DNA of 64,000 nt from Pseudomonas frederiksbergensis (GCF_000802155.2 NZ_JQGJ02000011.1:124001-188000); one strand, 5' to 3'; numbered from the stretch's first letter, positions 32,605-43,083 are shown. Made by a program: numbers and translations. Notes: generated by a model from the letters alone, not told the origin.

Positions 32605-34059
32605 ATGAAACTAATCGTAAAAGTCTTCCCCGAGATCACCATCAAGAGCCGCCCGGTACGGATGCGTTTCATCCGCCAGTTGGCCAAGAACATCCGTGCC
32701 GTGCTCCGTGACCTGGACCCGGCCGTGGTGGTGAACGGCGTGTGGGACAATCTCGAACTGGAAACCCGCGTCAGCGAACCCAAGCTCCTCAAGGAAATGA
32801 CCGAGCGCCTGAGCTGCATGCCGGGCATCGCGCATTTCCTGCAGGTCGACGAATATCCGCTGGGGGACTTCGACGACATCCTCGCCAAATGCATGCTCCA
32901 TTATGGTGATGCCCTGGCCGGGAAGATCTTTTCCGTACGCTGCAAGCGCGCCGGCAAGCACCCGTTCAGTTCGATGGACGTGGAAAAGTACGTCGGCAGC
33001 CAGTTGCGCCGGCAATGCGGCGCCGCCGGTATTTCGCTGAAAGACCCGCAGATCGAAGTGCGCATCGAAATTCGTGACCAGCGGTTGTTCGTGATCCACA
33101 GCCAGCACGACAGCATCGGCGGCTACCCGCTGGGCTCCCTGGAGCAGACCCTGGTATTGATGTCCGGTGGCTTCGACTCCACCGTTGCCGCCTACCAGAT
33201 TATGCGTCGCGGCCTGATGAGCCATTTCTGCTTTTTCAACCTTGGCGGTCGTGCCCACGAACTGGGCGTAATGGAAGTGGCGCACTTCATCTGGAAGAAG
33301 TACGGCAGCTCCCAGCGCGTGTTATTTGTGAGCGTGCCGTTCGAGGAAGTCCTGGGCGAGATTCTCGGCAAAGTCGATAACAGTCATATGGGCGTCATTT
33401 TGAAGCGTATGATGTTGCGTGCCGCGACGAGCATCGCCGACCGCCTGCACATCGACGCGCTGGTGACCGGCGAGGCGATTTCCCAGGTGTCGAGCCAGAC
33501 GCTGCCGAACCTGTCGGTGATCGACTGCGTGACCGAAAAGCTCGTGCTGCGTCCGCTGATTGCCAGCCACAAGCAGGACATCATCGACACGGCCAATGAG
33601 ATCGGCACCGCCGATTTTGCCCGGCACATGCCGGAGTATTGCGGAGTCATCTCGGTCAATCCGAAGACGGCAGCCAAGCGCGGGCGCGTGGAGCACGAAG
33701 AGAAAGAATTCGACATGGCGGTACTCGAACGCGCGATCGAGAACGCCAGGCTGGTACCGATCGATCGGGTCATCGACGAGTTGGGCCAGGACATCCAGAT
33801 TGAAGAAGTCGGCGAAGCGCTGGCCGGTCAGATCATCATCGATATCCGTCATCCGGACGATGCTGAAGACGATCCGCTGAGCGTTGCCGGCGTCGAGGTA
33901 CAAACGATGCCGTTCTATGCAGTGAACGCGCGTTTCAAGGAACTGGACCCTACTCGCCAGTACCTGCTGTATTGCGACAAAGGCGTGATGAGTCGCCTGC
34001 ATGCCCACCATTTGCTCAGTGAGGGGCATGCCAATGTGCGCGTTTATCGACCGAGCTAA
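32605..34059 (+). CDS. thiI: tRNA 4-thiouridine synthase / sulfur carrier ThiI
   Basis: 484-residue enzyme that makes 4-thiouridine-8 in tRNA and, in species with the rhodanese domain, feeds sulfur to thiazole synthesis. It has a ferredoxin-like plus THUMP domain (residues 1-165), a PP-loop ATPase with SGGFDS, the Cys in MPEYCGVIS, and a C-terminal rhodanese domain with the catalytic Cys in YLLYCDKGVMS. I chose the ATG at 32605 because MKLIVKVFPEITIKS is the conserved start; the frame extends to 32542 without support and across the promoter. Confidence 0.96.
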   Translation: MKLIVKVFPEITIKSRPVRMRFIRQLAKNIRAVLRDLDPAVVVNGVWDNLELETRVSEPKLLKEMTERLSCMPGIAHFLQVDEYPLGDFDDILAKCMLHYGDALAGKIFSVRCKRAGKHPFSSMDVEKYVGSQLRRQCGAAGISLKDPQIEVRIEIRDQRLFVIHSQHDSIGGYPLGSLEQTLVLMSGGFDSTVAAYQIMRRGLMSHFCFFNLGGRAHELGVMEVAHFIWKKYGSSQRVLFVSVPFEEVLGEILGKVDNSHMGVILKRMMLRAATSIADRLHIDALVTGEAISQVSSQTLPNLSVIDCVTEKLVLRPLIASHKQDIIDTANEIGTADFARHMPEYCGVISVNPKTAAKRGRVEHEEKEFDMAVLERAIENARLVPIDRVIDELGQDIQIEEVGEALAGQIIIDIRHPDDAEDDPLSVAGVEVQTMPFYAVNARFKELDPTRQYLLYCDKGVMSRLHAHHLLSEGHANVRVYRPS

Positions 34060-34193
34060 GTGCCCGGGGCTGTTTGCCTGTGGCCTGCGTCACCGGCCCC
34101 CCGACGCCGCCGACACGCTGTAACTGTCGGACTCTACTGTAAATCGCTGCCACGACCTGTCAGCACACCGAATCCTCTGATCGAGATACACAA

Positions 34194-36014
34194 GTGATCG
34201 AAAATCTACGCAACATCGCCATCATTGCTCACGTTGACCATGGTAAGACCACCCTGGTAGACAAACTCTTGCGTCAATCCGGCACCCTGGAGCGCAACGA
34301 GCTCAACGACGAGCGCGTGATGGACTCCAACGACCAGGAAAAAGAGCGCGGTATTACCATCCTGGCGAAAAACACCGCCATCAACTGGAACGGCTACCAC
34401 ATCAACATCGTGGACACCCCGGGCCACGCCGACTTCGGTGGTGAAGTAGAGCGCGTGATGTCGATGGTCGACTCCGTGCTGCTGCTGGTTGACGCTCAAG
34501 ACGGCCCTATGCCGCAAACCCGTTTCGTGACCAAGAAGGCTTTCGAAGCCGGCCTGCGTCCGATCGTATGCATCAACAAGGTTGACCGTCCAGGCGCGCG
34601 TCCGGACTGGGTCCTGGACCAGATCTTCGACCTGTTCGACAACCTGGGCGCCACCGAAGAACAGCTGGACTTCAAAGTCGTCTACGCCTCGGCCCTGAAC
34701 GGTATTGCCGGTCTGGACCACACCGAAATGGCTGAAGACATGACCCCGCTGTACCAGTCGATCGTCGACAACGTACCAGCACCGAAAGTCGACCGTGACG
34801 GTCCGTTCCAGATGCAGATTTCCGCACTGGACTACAACAGCTTCCTGGGTGTTATCGGTGTTGGCCGTATCGCCCGTGGTCGCGTCAAGCCGAACACTCC
34901 TGTCGTGGCTATCGGCGCCGACGGCAAGCGCCGCAACGGTCGTATCCTGAAGCTGATGGGTCACCACGGCCTGCACCGTGTAGACGTTGAAGAAGCAGCA
35001 GCTGGCGACATCGTCTGCATCAGCGGCATGGACTCGCTGTTCATCTCCGACACCCTGTGCCACCCGGACACCGTCGAAGCGATGAAGCCGTTGACCGTCG
35101 ACGAGCCAACCGTTTCCATGACCTTCCAGGTCAACGACTCGCCATTCTGCGGTAAAGAAGGCAAGTTCGTGACGTCCCGTAACATCAAGGAACGTCTGGA
35201 CAAAGAGCTGCTGTACAACGTTGCACTGCGCGTTGAAGAAGGCGACTCGGCTGACAAGTTCAAGGTCTCCGGCCGTGGCGAACTGCACCTCTCGGTACTG
35301 ATCGAAACCATGCGTCGCGAAGGCTTCGAAATGGCTGTAGGCCGTCCGGAAGTGATCATCCGTCTGGTCGATGGCGTGAAGCACGAACCGTTCGAAAACG
35401 TCACCATCGACCTGCCGGAAGAATCCCAGGGCAAGGTGATGGAAGAGATGGGCCTGCGTAAGGGCGACCTGACCAACATGGTGCCGGATGGCAAGGGCCG
35501 TGTACGTCTGGAATACAACATCCCTGCTCGTGGCCTGATCGGTTTCCGTAACCAGTTCCTGACCCTGACCAACGGTGCTGGCATCCTGACCTCGATCTTC
35601 GACCGTTACGACGTGATGAAGTCGGGCGACATGTCCGGCCGTCAGAACGGCGTTCTGGTTTCGGTTGAAACCGGCAAGGCACTGACCTACTCCCTGGAAA
35701 CCCTCCAGGCGCGTGGCAAGCTGTTCGTCGAGCATGGCCAGGAAATCTACGGCGGCCAGATCGTGGGTCTGAACAGCCGTGACAACGACCTGGGCGTGAA
35801 CCCTACCAAGGGCAAGAAGCTCGACAACATGCGTGCTTCGGGTAAAGACGAAACCATCGCCCTGGTTCCACCTGTTCGCTTCACCCTGGAACAGGCCCTG
35901 GAATTCATCCAGGACGACGAGCTGTGCGAAGTGACGCCTAAGTCGATCCGCCTGCGCAAGAAGATCCTGGACGAAAGCGAGCGTACCCGCGCCGCCAAGA
36001 AAGCCAAGGCCTGA
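34194..36014 (+). CDS. typA: Ribosome-associated GTPase TypA/BipA
   Basis: 606-residue translational GTPase that helps assembly of the large ribosomal subunit and growth under stress or cold. G motifs: AHVDHGKTT, the switch region ERGITI, DTPGHADFGG and NKVDRPGARP. Then domain II, an EF-G-like domain III-V (GRGELHLSVLIETMRREG) and the BipA-specific C-terminal domain. It starts with GTG at 34194, since IENLRNIAIIAHVDHGKTT is the conserved beginning. The G+C third-base use is biased to C, as for a well-expressed gene. A strong terminator follows. Confidence 0.97.
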   Translation: MIENLRNIAIIAHVDHGKTTLVDKLLRQSGTLERNELNDERVMDSNDQEKERGITILAKNTAINWNGYHINIVDTPGHADFGGEVERVMSMVDSVLLLVDAQDGPMPQTRFVTKKAFEAGLRPIVCINKVDRPGARPDWVLDQIFDLFDNLGATEEQLDFKVVYASALNGIAGLDHTEMAEDMTPLYQSIVDNVPAPKVDRDGPFQMQISALDYNSFLGVIGVGRIARGRVKPNTPVVAIGADGKRRNGRILKLMGHHGLHRVDVEEAAAGDIVCISGMDSLFISDTLCHPDTVEAMKPLTVDEPTVSMTFQVNDSPFCGKEGKFVTSRNIKERLDKELLYNVALRVEEGDSADKFKVSGRGELHLSVLIETMRREGFEMAVGRPEVIIRLVDGVKHEPFENVTIDLPEESQGKVMEEMGLRKGDLTNMVPDGKGRVRLEYNIPARGLIGFRNQFLTLTNGAGILTSIFDRYDVMKSGDMSGRQNGVLVSVETGKALTYSLETLQARGKLFVEHGQEIYGGQIVGLNSRDNDLGVNPTKGKKLDNMRASGKDETIALVPPVRFTLEQALEFIQDDELCEVTPKSIRLRKKILDESERTRAAKKAKA

Positions 36015-36036
36015 TTGCCTTAGCCTCGGCTGAATG

Positions 36037-36074
36037 AAAAACGCCCCCGGTTGTGAGACCGGGGGCGTTTTTTT
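36037..36074. terminator. Bidirectional terminator between typA and ykgJ-like gene
   Basis: AAAAACGCCCCCGGT-TGTGAG-ACCGGGGGCGTTTTT, with a G+C-rich stem and A/T runs on both sides, between convergent genes. Confidence 0.95.
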
Positions 36075-36121
36075 ATGCCTGGGATTTATGTTGTGTCTGT
36101 CAGCGCCAAACCATCAGGGAA

Positions 36122-36559
36122 TCAAAACCGATCCAGCGTCCGCGGATTACGCTCGCGCTCCACTTCCTTGGGCTTATAGGCGCAATAGCCTGGCCTTGGC
36201 CCGACCCGCGGATGGTTGCGGCAGGTGTCCGGGCGCTTTTCGTAAATGGTGCACAACCGGCTCTTGCGGTCCAGATACAGGCAGTCGTTGTTGCTCATGC
36301 GTTGCAACGTGAAGATTTCCGACTTCTGGTTGTAGCGCTCGACGATCCCTTCTTTTTGCAGGCGCTTGGCGATGTTCTTCGGCGGGTCGCCCAGTTCGAA
36401 CTCATCGACGATGCCAATCCGGATCAGGTCCTTGATCTTGACCTCCACCGGCAGCGTGCAGCAGCTCGATATGCAGGAACCGCACATCGGGGCGGAGTAC
36501 TTGGCCCAGGTATCGAGTCGGTCGATCTCCGCGGCGGCGATCAGGTTGGGCTTCATCAT
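36122..36559 (-). CDS. YkgJ family cysteine-cluster protein
   Basis: About 145 residues with the YkgJ zinc/iron-chelating pattern: PMCGSCISSCCTLPVEV near the start, then NNDCLYLDRKSRLCTIYEKRPDTCRNHP and PGYCAYKP. The eight or so Cys probably bind a metal or Fe-S cluster. The function is unknown. The start is uncertain: two ATGs in tandem (36559 and 36556) fit MKPNLIAAAEIDRLDTW, but no good ribosome site is visible; an upstream frame to 36682 has no family support. It stands alone, converging on typA. Confidence 0.82.
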   Translation of the reverse strand: MMKPNLIAAAEIDRLDTWAKYSAPMCGSCISSCCTLPVEVKIKDLIRIGIVDEFELGDPPKNIAKRLQKEGIVERYNQKSEIFTLQRMSNNDCLYLDRKSRLCTIYEKRPDTCRNHPRVGPRPGYCAYKPKEVERERNPRTLDRF

Positions 36560-36813
36560 CGGTGTGTACCAGCATGCATCAGGGCGCGCGATCATACCGG
36601 GACTGGTGAAATTTTGAACGACCATCTGCCGGTTTTTTTTGCGTCCCGACAAAACCTCCCCGCAGCGGCACGGCCCCTGCATTCATTCGCCCATCGGCAA
36701 TTCCTTGGCGACGATTCTCCGACGCTCGCGGAAAAACCACCGAACCAAGAGCCTGTACCGTCTGTCAGACCGACTAGGCTCAGACAATTCCATGCTCGTT
36801 CGAGGTCTCATCA

Positions 36814-39264
36814 ATGACTCAAGAACCACTTGTTCGCGAAGCTGAGGTTGCGGCATTTCGCGACGCCGTGTTGACCAAACTCACTTATGCCGTCGGCAAG
36901 GACCCCGATCATGCGTTTGATCACGATTGGTTCGAAGCCATAGCCCTTGCCGCCCGCGACCACATGGTCGAACACTGGATGGACCACACGCGGCAGATCT
37001 ACCGCAAGGGCCAGAAGCGCGTCTATTACCTCTCTCTGGAATTTCTGATTGGTCGCTTGCTCTACGACAGCCTGAGCAACCTCGGCCTGCTGGACACCGC
37101 TCGCGAAGCGTTGACGGAACTGGGCGTGGACCTTGAGCGCATCCGCCTGCTGGAGCCCGACGCGGCCCTGGGTAACGGTGGTCTCGGCCGTCTGGCGGCG
37201 TGCTTCATGGAGAGCATGTCCACGCTGGGCATCGCCGGCCATGGCTACGGTATTCGTTACGAGCACGGCTTGTTCCGCCAGGCGATTGTCGATGGCTGGC
37301 AGCAGGAGCAGACCGAGCACTGGCTCGATTTCGGCAACCCATGGGAGTTCGAACGGCCGGAAGTGGTCTACCCGATCGGCTTTGGGGGCAGCGTCGAAAC
37401 CGTCACCGACGACACCGGCAAGACCCGCCAGGTGTGGTCTCCGGCCGAAACCGTGCGCGCCATCGCCTACGACACGCCGGTGGTGGGTTGGCGCGGTGCC
37501 AGCGTCAACACCCTGCGCCTGTGGCGGGCCCGGGCCATGGAAGAGTTGCACCTGGAGCGCTTCAATGCCGGCGACCACCTCGGCGCCGTGGCCGAAGTCG
37601 CCCGGGCCGAGAGTATCTCCCGCGTTCTGTACCCGGCCGACAGCACCGAGGCCGGCCAGGAATTGCGTCTGCGCCAAGAATATTTCTTCGTCGCCGCCTC
37701 GTTGCAGGACTTGCTGCGCCGTCATCGCAACATGCACACCTCGGTGCTGACCCTGGGCGATCACGCCGCGATCCAGCTCAACGACACGCACCCATCCATC
37801 GCCGTGGCCGAACTGATGCGCCAACTAGTGGATGTCTACGATGTGGCGTGGGATGCGGCCTGGCAGATCACCCAGGACACGCTGTCCTACACCAACCACA
37901 CGTTGCTGCCCGAAGCCCTGGAAACCTGGCCGGTGGGGCTGATGGAGCGCATGTTGCCGCGGCACATGCAGATCATCTACCTGATCAACGCCCAACACAT
38001 CGATTCACTGCGAGCCAAGGGCGTGCACGATTTCGACGTGCTGCGCTCGGTGTCGCTGATCGAAGAGGACAACGGTCGCCGGGTGCGCATGGGCAACCTG
38101 GCATTCCTCGGTTCCCACAGCGTCAACGGCGTGTCCGGGCTGCATACCCAGTTGATGCGCAGCACGGTGTTCTCCGAGCTGCACAAACTCTACCCCGAGC
38201 GGATCAACAACAAGACCAACGGCATCACCTTCCGCCGCTGGTTGTTCCAGGCCAACGCCGAGTTGACCTCGATGATGGTCGACGCCCTCGGCCCAAGCGT
38301 GCTCGACAACCCCGAGGAACGCCTGATCGAACTGGAGCCGTTCGCCGACAAGCCGGCGTTCCGCAAGCAGTTCGCCGAGCAGCGGCTGCACAGCAAGAAA
38401 GCCCTGGCCTATCTGATTCACGAGCGCCTGGGCATCGCCGTCAACCCGGCGGCGATGTTCGACGTCCAGGTCAAGCGGATCCACGAATACAAACGCCAAT
38501 TGCTCAACCTGATGCACACCGTGGCGCTGTACCAGGCAATTCGCGCCGAGCCGGAAGTGGACTGGGTACCGCGGGTGAAGATCTTCGCCGGCAAGGCTGC
38601 CGCCAGTTATCACCAAGCCAAGCTGATCATCAAGCTGACCAACGACATCGCCCGGGTAGTGAACAACGACCCGACCGTGCGCGGCTTGCTCAAAGTGGTG
38701 TTCCTGCCCAACTACAACGTCAGCCTGGCCGAAAGCATCATTCCGGCGGCGGACCTGTCGGAGCAGATATCCACGGCCGGTTTCGAGGCTTCGGGCACCA
38801 GCAACATGAAGTTCGGCCTCAACGGCGCGCTGACCATCGGCACCATGGACGGCGCCAACGTGGAGATGCACGACCGCGTCGGTGGCGAGCACATGTTTAT
38901 CTTCGGCCTGACCGCCGAGCAAGTGGAAGCGCGCAAGCGCAACGGTGAATTCAGCGCCGCGCCGGACATCGCCGCGTCCCATCGTCTCAACGATGTGCTG
39001 CAGGCGATTCGTGGCGGTGTGTTCTCGCCGGACGATCCGATGCGCTACACCGGGCTGGTGGACTCGCTGGTGGATTACGACCGCTTCCTGGTCTGCGCCG
39101 ATTTCGACGCCTACTGGAACGCCCAGGCCAAGGTCGAAGAGAAGTGGCACGACTCCAAGCAGTGGTGGCGCTCGGCGGTGCTCAATACCGCACGCATGGG
39201 TTGGTTCTCCTCGGACCGGACCATTCGCGAATACGCCACCGACATCTGGAAGGCTCTGGAGTAA
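36814..39264 (+). CDS. glgP: Glycogen/starch/alpha-glucan phosphorylase
   Basis: 816-residue enzyme that releases glucose 1-phosphate from the ends of alpha-1,4-glucans. The N-terminal domain carries KRVYYLSLEFLIGR and the substrate site LGNGGLGRLAACFMES. The C-terminal half has RRVDVQVKRIHEYKRQLLN-type residues (FDVQVKRIHEYKRQL) and the pyridoxal-phosphate lysine in EASGTSNMKFGLNGALTIGT. The length is standard for the bacterial GlgP/MalP family. It is a single gene away from other glycogen genes, with a hairpin after it. Confidence 0.96.
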   Translation: MTQEPLVREAEVAAFRDAVLTKLTYAVGKDPDHAFDHDWFEAIALAARDHMVEHWMDHTRQIYRKGQKRVYYLSLEFLIGRLLYDSLSNLGLLDTAREALTELGVDLERIRLLEPDAALGNGGLGRLAACFMESMSTLGIAGHGYGIRYEHGLFRQAIVDGWQQEQTEHWLDFGNPWEFERPEVVYPIGFGGSVETVTDDTGKTRQVWSPAETVRAIAYDTPVVGWRGASVNTLRLWRARAMEELHLERFNAGDHLGAVAEVARAESISRVLYPADSTEAGQELRLRQEYFFVAASLQDLLRRHRNMHTSVLTLGDHAAIQLNDTHPSIAVAELMRQLVDVYDVAWDAAWQITQDTLSYTNHTLLPEALETWPVGLMERMLPRHMQIIYLINAQHIDSLRAKGVHDFDVLRSVSLIEEDNGRRVRMGNLAFLGSHSVNGVSGLHTQLMRSTVFSELHKLYPERINNKTNGITFRRWLFQANAELTSMMVDALGPSVLDNPEERLIELEPFADKPAFRKQFAEQRLHSKKALAYLIHERLGIAVNPAAMFDVQVKRIHEYKRQLLNLMHTVALYQAIRAEPEVDWVPRVKIFAGKAAASYHQAKLIIKLTNDIARVVNNDPTVRGLLKVVFLPNYNVSLAESIIPAADLSEQISTAGFEASGTSNMKFGLNGALTIGTMDGANVEMHDRVGGEHMFIFGLTAEQVEARKRNGEFSAAPDIAASHRLNDVLQAIRGGVFSPDDPMRYTGLVDSLVDYDRFLVCADFDAYWNAQAKVEEKWHDSKQWWRSAVLNTARMGWFSSDRTIREYATDIWKALE

Positions 39265-39284
39265 ACGTTGCAAGAAATGTGAGC

Positions 39285-39308
39285 GAAGCCCAACGGCGGT
39301 TGGGCTTC
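39285..39308 (+). terminator. Stem-loop after glgP
   Basis: GAAGCCCAAC-GGCG-GTTGGGCTTC, a perfect 10-bp stem 20 bp after the glgP stop. It lacks a clear T-run, so its strength is uncertain. Confidence 0.65.
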
Positions 39309-39370
39309 GTCGATATACTAAGCGCCAGATTCGCCGGGTGGTGTGGCTGGATTCAGTAATTGGCAGCGCC

Positions 39371-39392
39371 GATGTGGGAGCGGGCTGTTCCA
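39371..39392. repeat. Partial REP element upstream of DUF2339 gene
   Basis: GATGTGGGAGCGGGCTGTTCCAC, one damaged copy of the GTGGGAGC family (compare 14160). It lies in the 195-bp gap between glgP and the gene at 39460. Confidence 0.65.
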
Positions 39393-39459
39393 CTAGACTG
39401 AGTCAGGCATCGCTCTTCCCGGTCATGCCCGCAACGGGCCGCTTAGGGATATCGACCAT

Positions 39460-42400
39460 ATGCAATGGATTTTGACACTGTTGGGCCTGGCACTCGGCTG
39501 GGTGGTGGATGAGTCGTTCGCCGATGCGCTGATAGGTGCGTTGGTCGGGCTCGGCATCGCCCAGTCGTTTCGCCTGGGGCGCCTGGGTAACCAGGCGGCC
39601 AAGCAACAGATCCTGTTGCAAGAGACCCAGCAGAGCGTGCTCACGTTGGAGGCGCGGCTGGCGGTTCTCGAGCGTGGCAAGGTCGCCGAACCGAGCGCTC
39701 CGGCGCCGGCCCCCGAGGTTGTCGCGCCTCAAGTGGCGCAACCACGAACCCGCACCGAGCCGGAACTGGTCTGGGAATTGCCGCCAGACCTCGAACCCGT
39801 TTCCACGATGAGCACCCAGGCCAGCCAGCCGCTGCCTGACGATATCTGGACCCCTGCGCCAGCCGCTTCCACTCGGCGCGCCGATCGCGATTTCGCGCCG
39901 TTGCCCCTTGAACCGACGGCGCCTGCGCCTGCAGCCCCCCAAGGCCCGAATCTCTTCGACCGCGCCATCACGGGCGCGCGCAACTGGCTGTTCGGCGGCA
40001 ACACCGTGCTGCGGGTCGGCGTGGTGCTGTTGTTCCTCGGCCTGGCGTTCCTGCTGCGCTACGCCACCGAAGGCATGGTAGTGCCGATCGAATTGCGTTA
40101 TGCCGGCGTCGCGGCCAGCGCGTTGGGCCTGTTGGGCCTGGGGTGGTGGTTGCGCCACCGCAACAGCAACTATGCGCTGATGCTGCAGGGGACCGGGATA
40201 GCCGTGCTGTACCTGACGGTGTTCGCCGCCATGCGCTTGCATCCGCTGCTCGATGCGAAGGCTGCGCTGGGCCTGCTGGTGGCGGTCACGGTGTTCTCGG
40301 CGATCCTGGCGGTTACCCAGAACGCCATGGGCCTGGCGGCGGCTGCGGCGCTGGGCGGGTTTGCCGCGCCGATCCTGACCTCCACCGGCAGTGGCAACCA
40401 CGTCGCGCTGTTCAGCTATTTCATCCTGCTCAATGCCGGCATCCTCGCGATTGCCTGGTTCAAGGCCTGGCGCCTGCTTAACCTGATCGGCTTTGTCGGC
40501 ACCTTCGGTATCGGTTTCGCCTGGGGCCTGCGTTCCTACACGCCGGAACTGCTGTGGAGCACCGAACCGTTCCTCATCGTGTTTTTCCTGTTGTACCTGG
40601 TGATCGGCTTGCTGTTCACCCGGCGCAAGCTGCTGGAAATGAGCGATGCGCCCGAAGATGACAGCCGGGACGCGATGTTGCGCTGGTCGGCACGCAAGGG
40701 CGACTACGTCGACGGCAGCATGCTGTTCGGCCCGCCCTTGGTAGGCTTCGGCTTGCAGTTCGCATTGGTGCAGCATCTGGAGTTCGCAGCGGCGTTCAGT
40801 GCCCTGGCCCTGGGCATGATCTACATGGGGCTGGCCCGCGTTTTGATGGGCGGTCGCGCTGTATTGTTGGCTGAAACCTGCCTCGCCTTGGGCGTGATTT
40901 TCGGCAGCCTGGCGATTCCGCTTGGCCTCGATGCCCGTTGGACTGCCGCAGCGTGGGCGGTGGAGGGCGCCGGCATCTTCTGGCTGGGCCTGCGCCAGCA
41001 GCGACCCTTCGCGCGCATCTTTGCCCTGTTGCTGCAACTGGGATCGGCGCTGGCCTTCGTCAGTGAATTGCATCCAGGTGAAGGCAGCCTGCTGGAGGGA
41101 TCGTGGCTGGGTGCGTTGATGCTCGGTTGTGCCTTGCTGTTCAGCTTCTACCAATTGCACAAGGCCGAGCCCGGGCATGTCGCGAGCTGGGAGCGTCAGG
41201 CTCAGCCTGTGCTGGCGGTATTGGGGCTGGGCTTCCTGTACTTGCTGGCGCCGCTGTTCTTCTTTACCCACGGCACCGCCATTGCCTGGGCCTTTGCCGG
41301 CCTGGCGACGCTGTTTGTCGGCCTGCGCCTGCAATCAAGGACCTTCCTGTTTACCGCGTTCGCCGTGCAACTGTTGGGTGGTGCGTTGTTCCTGATGCGC
41401 CTGCAAGGCGCGGACGGGGATTCGACGGCCGTGTTCAGTGCTGGCTGGAGCGGTTTGCTCAGTGCTTCGCTGATCGGCCTGGCACTGATCGGCGGCATGC
41501 TACTGGCGGCTCGCGACGACATGGTGCGCAACGATGTCCGCTTGTTGCGCGGCTTGTCCGTGGTACTGCTGGCGGGGCTGGTGCTGATCAATCTCGCGGT
41601 GCTGTTCGTCCTGCCGTGGCAAACGGCGAGCGGCGTATGGGCGGCCAGCGGCCTGTTGATCATCTGGTTGAGCCTGTACCTGAAGCAACGTGTGAGCTTT
41701 GTCTTCGGCCTGCTGTTGCAGTTGCTTGGCGGTGCGGCGTTCCTCACGGCAGGGCCAGCACTGCTGGGCCCGCTCAATGCCGAGGATCTCCGTCCGTTGG
41801 CCCATAGCGGCTTCTGGACGCCACTGGTACTGGGGCTGGCGGCGCTGGTGGGCGCGTGGCGACTGCAACGTGCGCACTCGACGCAGGAGCTGGACGTCTT
41901 GAGCTTGCAGCGCCTGTCCGAGTTGTTGCTGGTCTGGGGTGCCGGCTGGTGGGCACTGGCGTGGGTCAGCGAAGTGCTGCGCTTTGCCCCGGCCAACCTG
42001 CAAGGCAGCTTACTGTTGATCGTGGCGGCGACCAGCGTGGCGGTATGGAGCGTCTTGTCGCTGCGGTTGAAATGGCCGGCGTTGGGGCTGTTGTGCACCT
42101 TGCTGATTCCTGCGGCGGGCTGTGTGCTGTTGGCGACCGGGCACAGCCGTTATCATCCGGCGGCGGATTTCGGCTGGTTGGCCTGGCTGGCGGTGTTCGC
42201 TGTGCATTTCGTTTCCTTGAAGCGGCTGGCGTCGGCGCTGCCGGCCCAGGTGCGCAGCACAGCTCATGTACTCGGTTGCTGGTTGCTGATGGCGGTGTTG
42301 ATGCTGGAGTTGCGTTACGGCCTGCTGCAGTTGTCCGAGCAGTACAACGCCTGGCGCTGGCTGGCCTGGGCGATCCTGCCGGGCCTTTACCTGGTGCTGG

Positions 42401-43083
42401 TGTCCTCGCCGCGCACCTTGCCGTGGCCGGTATCTGCACAACCACGGGAATACCGCGTCTACGCGGCGGCGCCCATGGCGTTGTTGATGCTCGGCTGGTT
42501 CTGGCTGACCAACACTTTCAGCGACGGCAACTCGGAGCCACTGCCTTATGTGCCGCTGCTCAATCCTCTGGAGCTGGGCCTGTTGTTCGCCTTGTTCGGT
42601 ATCTATGTGTGGGCCCGCAACGCCGTGGAGCAAACGACGACCCGTTGGAGTCGTATCGGTCACATTGCCCAGTTGATCGCCGGTGTGTCGCTGTTCGCGT
42701 TCTTCACCGCCCTGGTGATGCGCACGGCCCACCAGTGGATGGATGTCCCGTACGAGCTGGACGCGTTGCTTGAGTCCATGTTCGTACAGGCCGGCTTGTC
42801 CATCGTCTGGACCTTGATTGCCTTGGGCCTGATGATCGGCGGGCACTTGCGCCATCGCCGAGAGGTGTGGCTGATCGGCGCGGCGTTGATCGCTGTCGTC
42901 GTGGCCAAGCTGTTCTTCGTTGAATTGAGTAACCGTGGCGGTCTGGCGCGGATCGTGTCGTTTATCGGCGTGGGGGTGTTGCTGCTGGTGGTCGGCTATT
43001 TTGCGCCGCTGCCGCCCAAGCGCCCGGAGTCGGCCCCGGATGCCGAGCCGCCGATGCCTGTCAGTGAGGGAGTGTCGTCTTGA
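39460..43083 (+). CDS. DUF2339 giant polytopic membrane protein
   Basis: 1207-residue inner-membrane protein of the DUF2339 family. After one N-terminal helix, a coiled stretch and a Pro/Ala-rich cytoplasmic linker (about residues 80-165), nearly all of the rest is hydrophobic, with some 30 or more membrane helices by eye (first TM block NTVLRVGVVLLFLGLAFLLRYATEG, a conserved DUF2339 motif). No catalytic motif is recognised. It overlaps the DUF3999 gene by 4 bp (TTGA), and these two families occur together in other bacteria, so they probably form one complex. The role is unknown; an envelope or transport function is guesswork. Confidence 0.9.
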   Translation: MQWILTLLGLALGWVVDESFADALIGALVGLGIAQSFRLGRLGNQAAKQQILLQETQQSVLTLEARLAVLERGKVAEPSAPAPAPEVVAPQVAQPRTRTEPELVWELPPDLEPVSTMSTQASQPLPDDIWTPAPAASTRRADRDFAPLPLEPTAPAPAAPQGPNLFDRAITGARNWLFGGNTVLRVGVVLLFLGLAFLLRYATEGMVVPIELRYAGVAASALGLLGLGWWLRHRNSNYALMLQGTGIAVLYLTVFAAMRLHPLLDAKAALGLLVAVTVFSAILAVTQNAMGLAAAAALGGFAAPILTSTGSGNHVALFSYFILLNAGILAIAWFKAWRLLNLIGFVGTFGIGFAWGLRSYTPELLWSTEPFLIVFFLLYLVIGLLFTRRKLLEMSDAPEDDSRDAMLRWSARKGDYVDGSMLFGPPLVGFGLQFALVQHLEFAAAFSALALGMIYMGLARVLMGGRAVLLAETCLALGVIFGSLAIPLGLDARWTAAAWAVEGAGIFWLGLRQQRPFARIFALLLQLGSALAFVSELHPGEGSLLEGSWLGALMLGCALLFSFYQLHKAEPGHVASWERQAQPVLAVLGLGFLYLLAPLFFFTHGTAIAWAFAGLATLFVGLRLQSRTFLFTAFAVQLLGGALFLMRLQGADGDSTAVFSAGWSGLLSASLIGLALIGGMLLAARDDMVRNDVRLLRGLSVVLLAGLVLINLAVLFVLPWQTASGVWAASGLLIIWLSLYLKQRVSFVFGLLLQLLGGAAFLTAGPALLGPLNAEDLRPLAHSGFWTPLVLGLAALVGAWRLQRAHSTQELDVLSLQRLSELLLVWGAGWWALAWVSEVLRFAPANLQGSLLLIVAATSVAVWSVLSLRLKWPALGLLCTLLIPAAGCVLLATGHSRYHPAADFGWLAWLAVFAVHFVSLKRLASALPAQVRSTAHVLGCWLLMAVLMLELRYGLLQLSEQYNAWRWLAWAILPGLYLVLVSSPRTLPWPVSAQPREYRVYAAAPMALLMLGWFWLTNTFSDGNSEPLPYVPLLNPLELGLLFALFGIYVWARNAVEQTTTRWSRIGHIAQLIAGVSLFAFFTALVMRTAHQWMDVPYELDALLESMFVQAGLSIVWTLIALGLMIGGHLRHRREVWLIGAALIAVVVAKLFFVELSNRGGLARIVSFIGVGVLLLVVGYFAPLPPKRPESAPDAEPPMPVSEGVSS

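Noticed and set aside
39403..41334. Long minus-strand open frame of 643 codons opposite the DUF2339 gene
   Set aside because: Gln/Arg/His-rich translation typical of the antisense of a G+C-rich gene; no signal, no motif, and the plus-strand gene is a clear family member.
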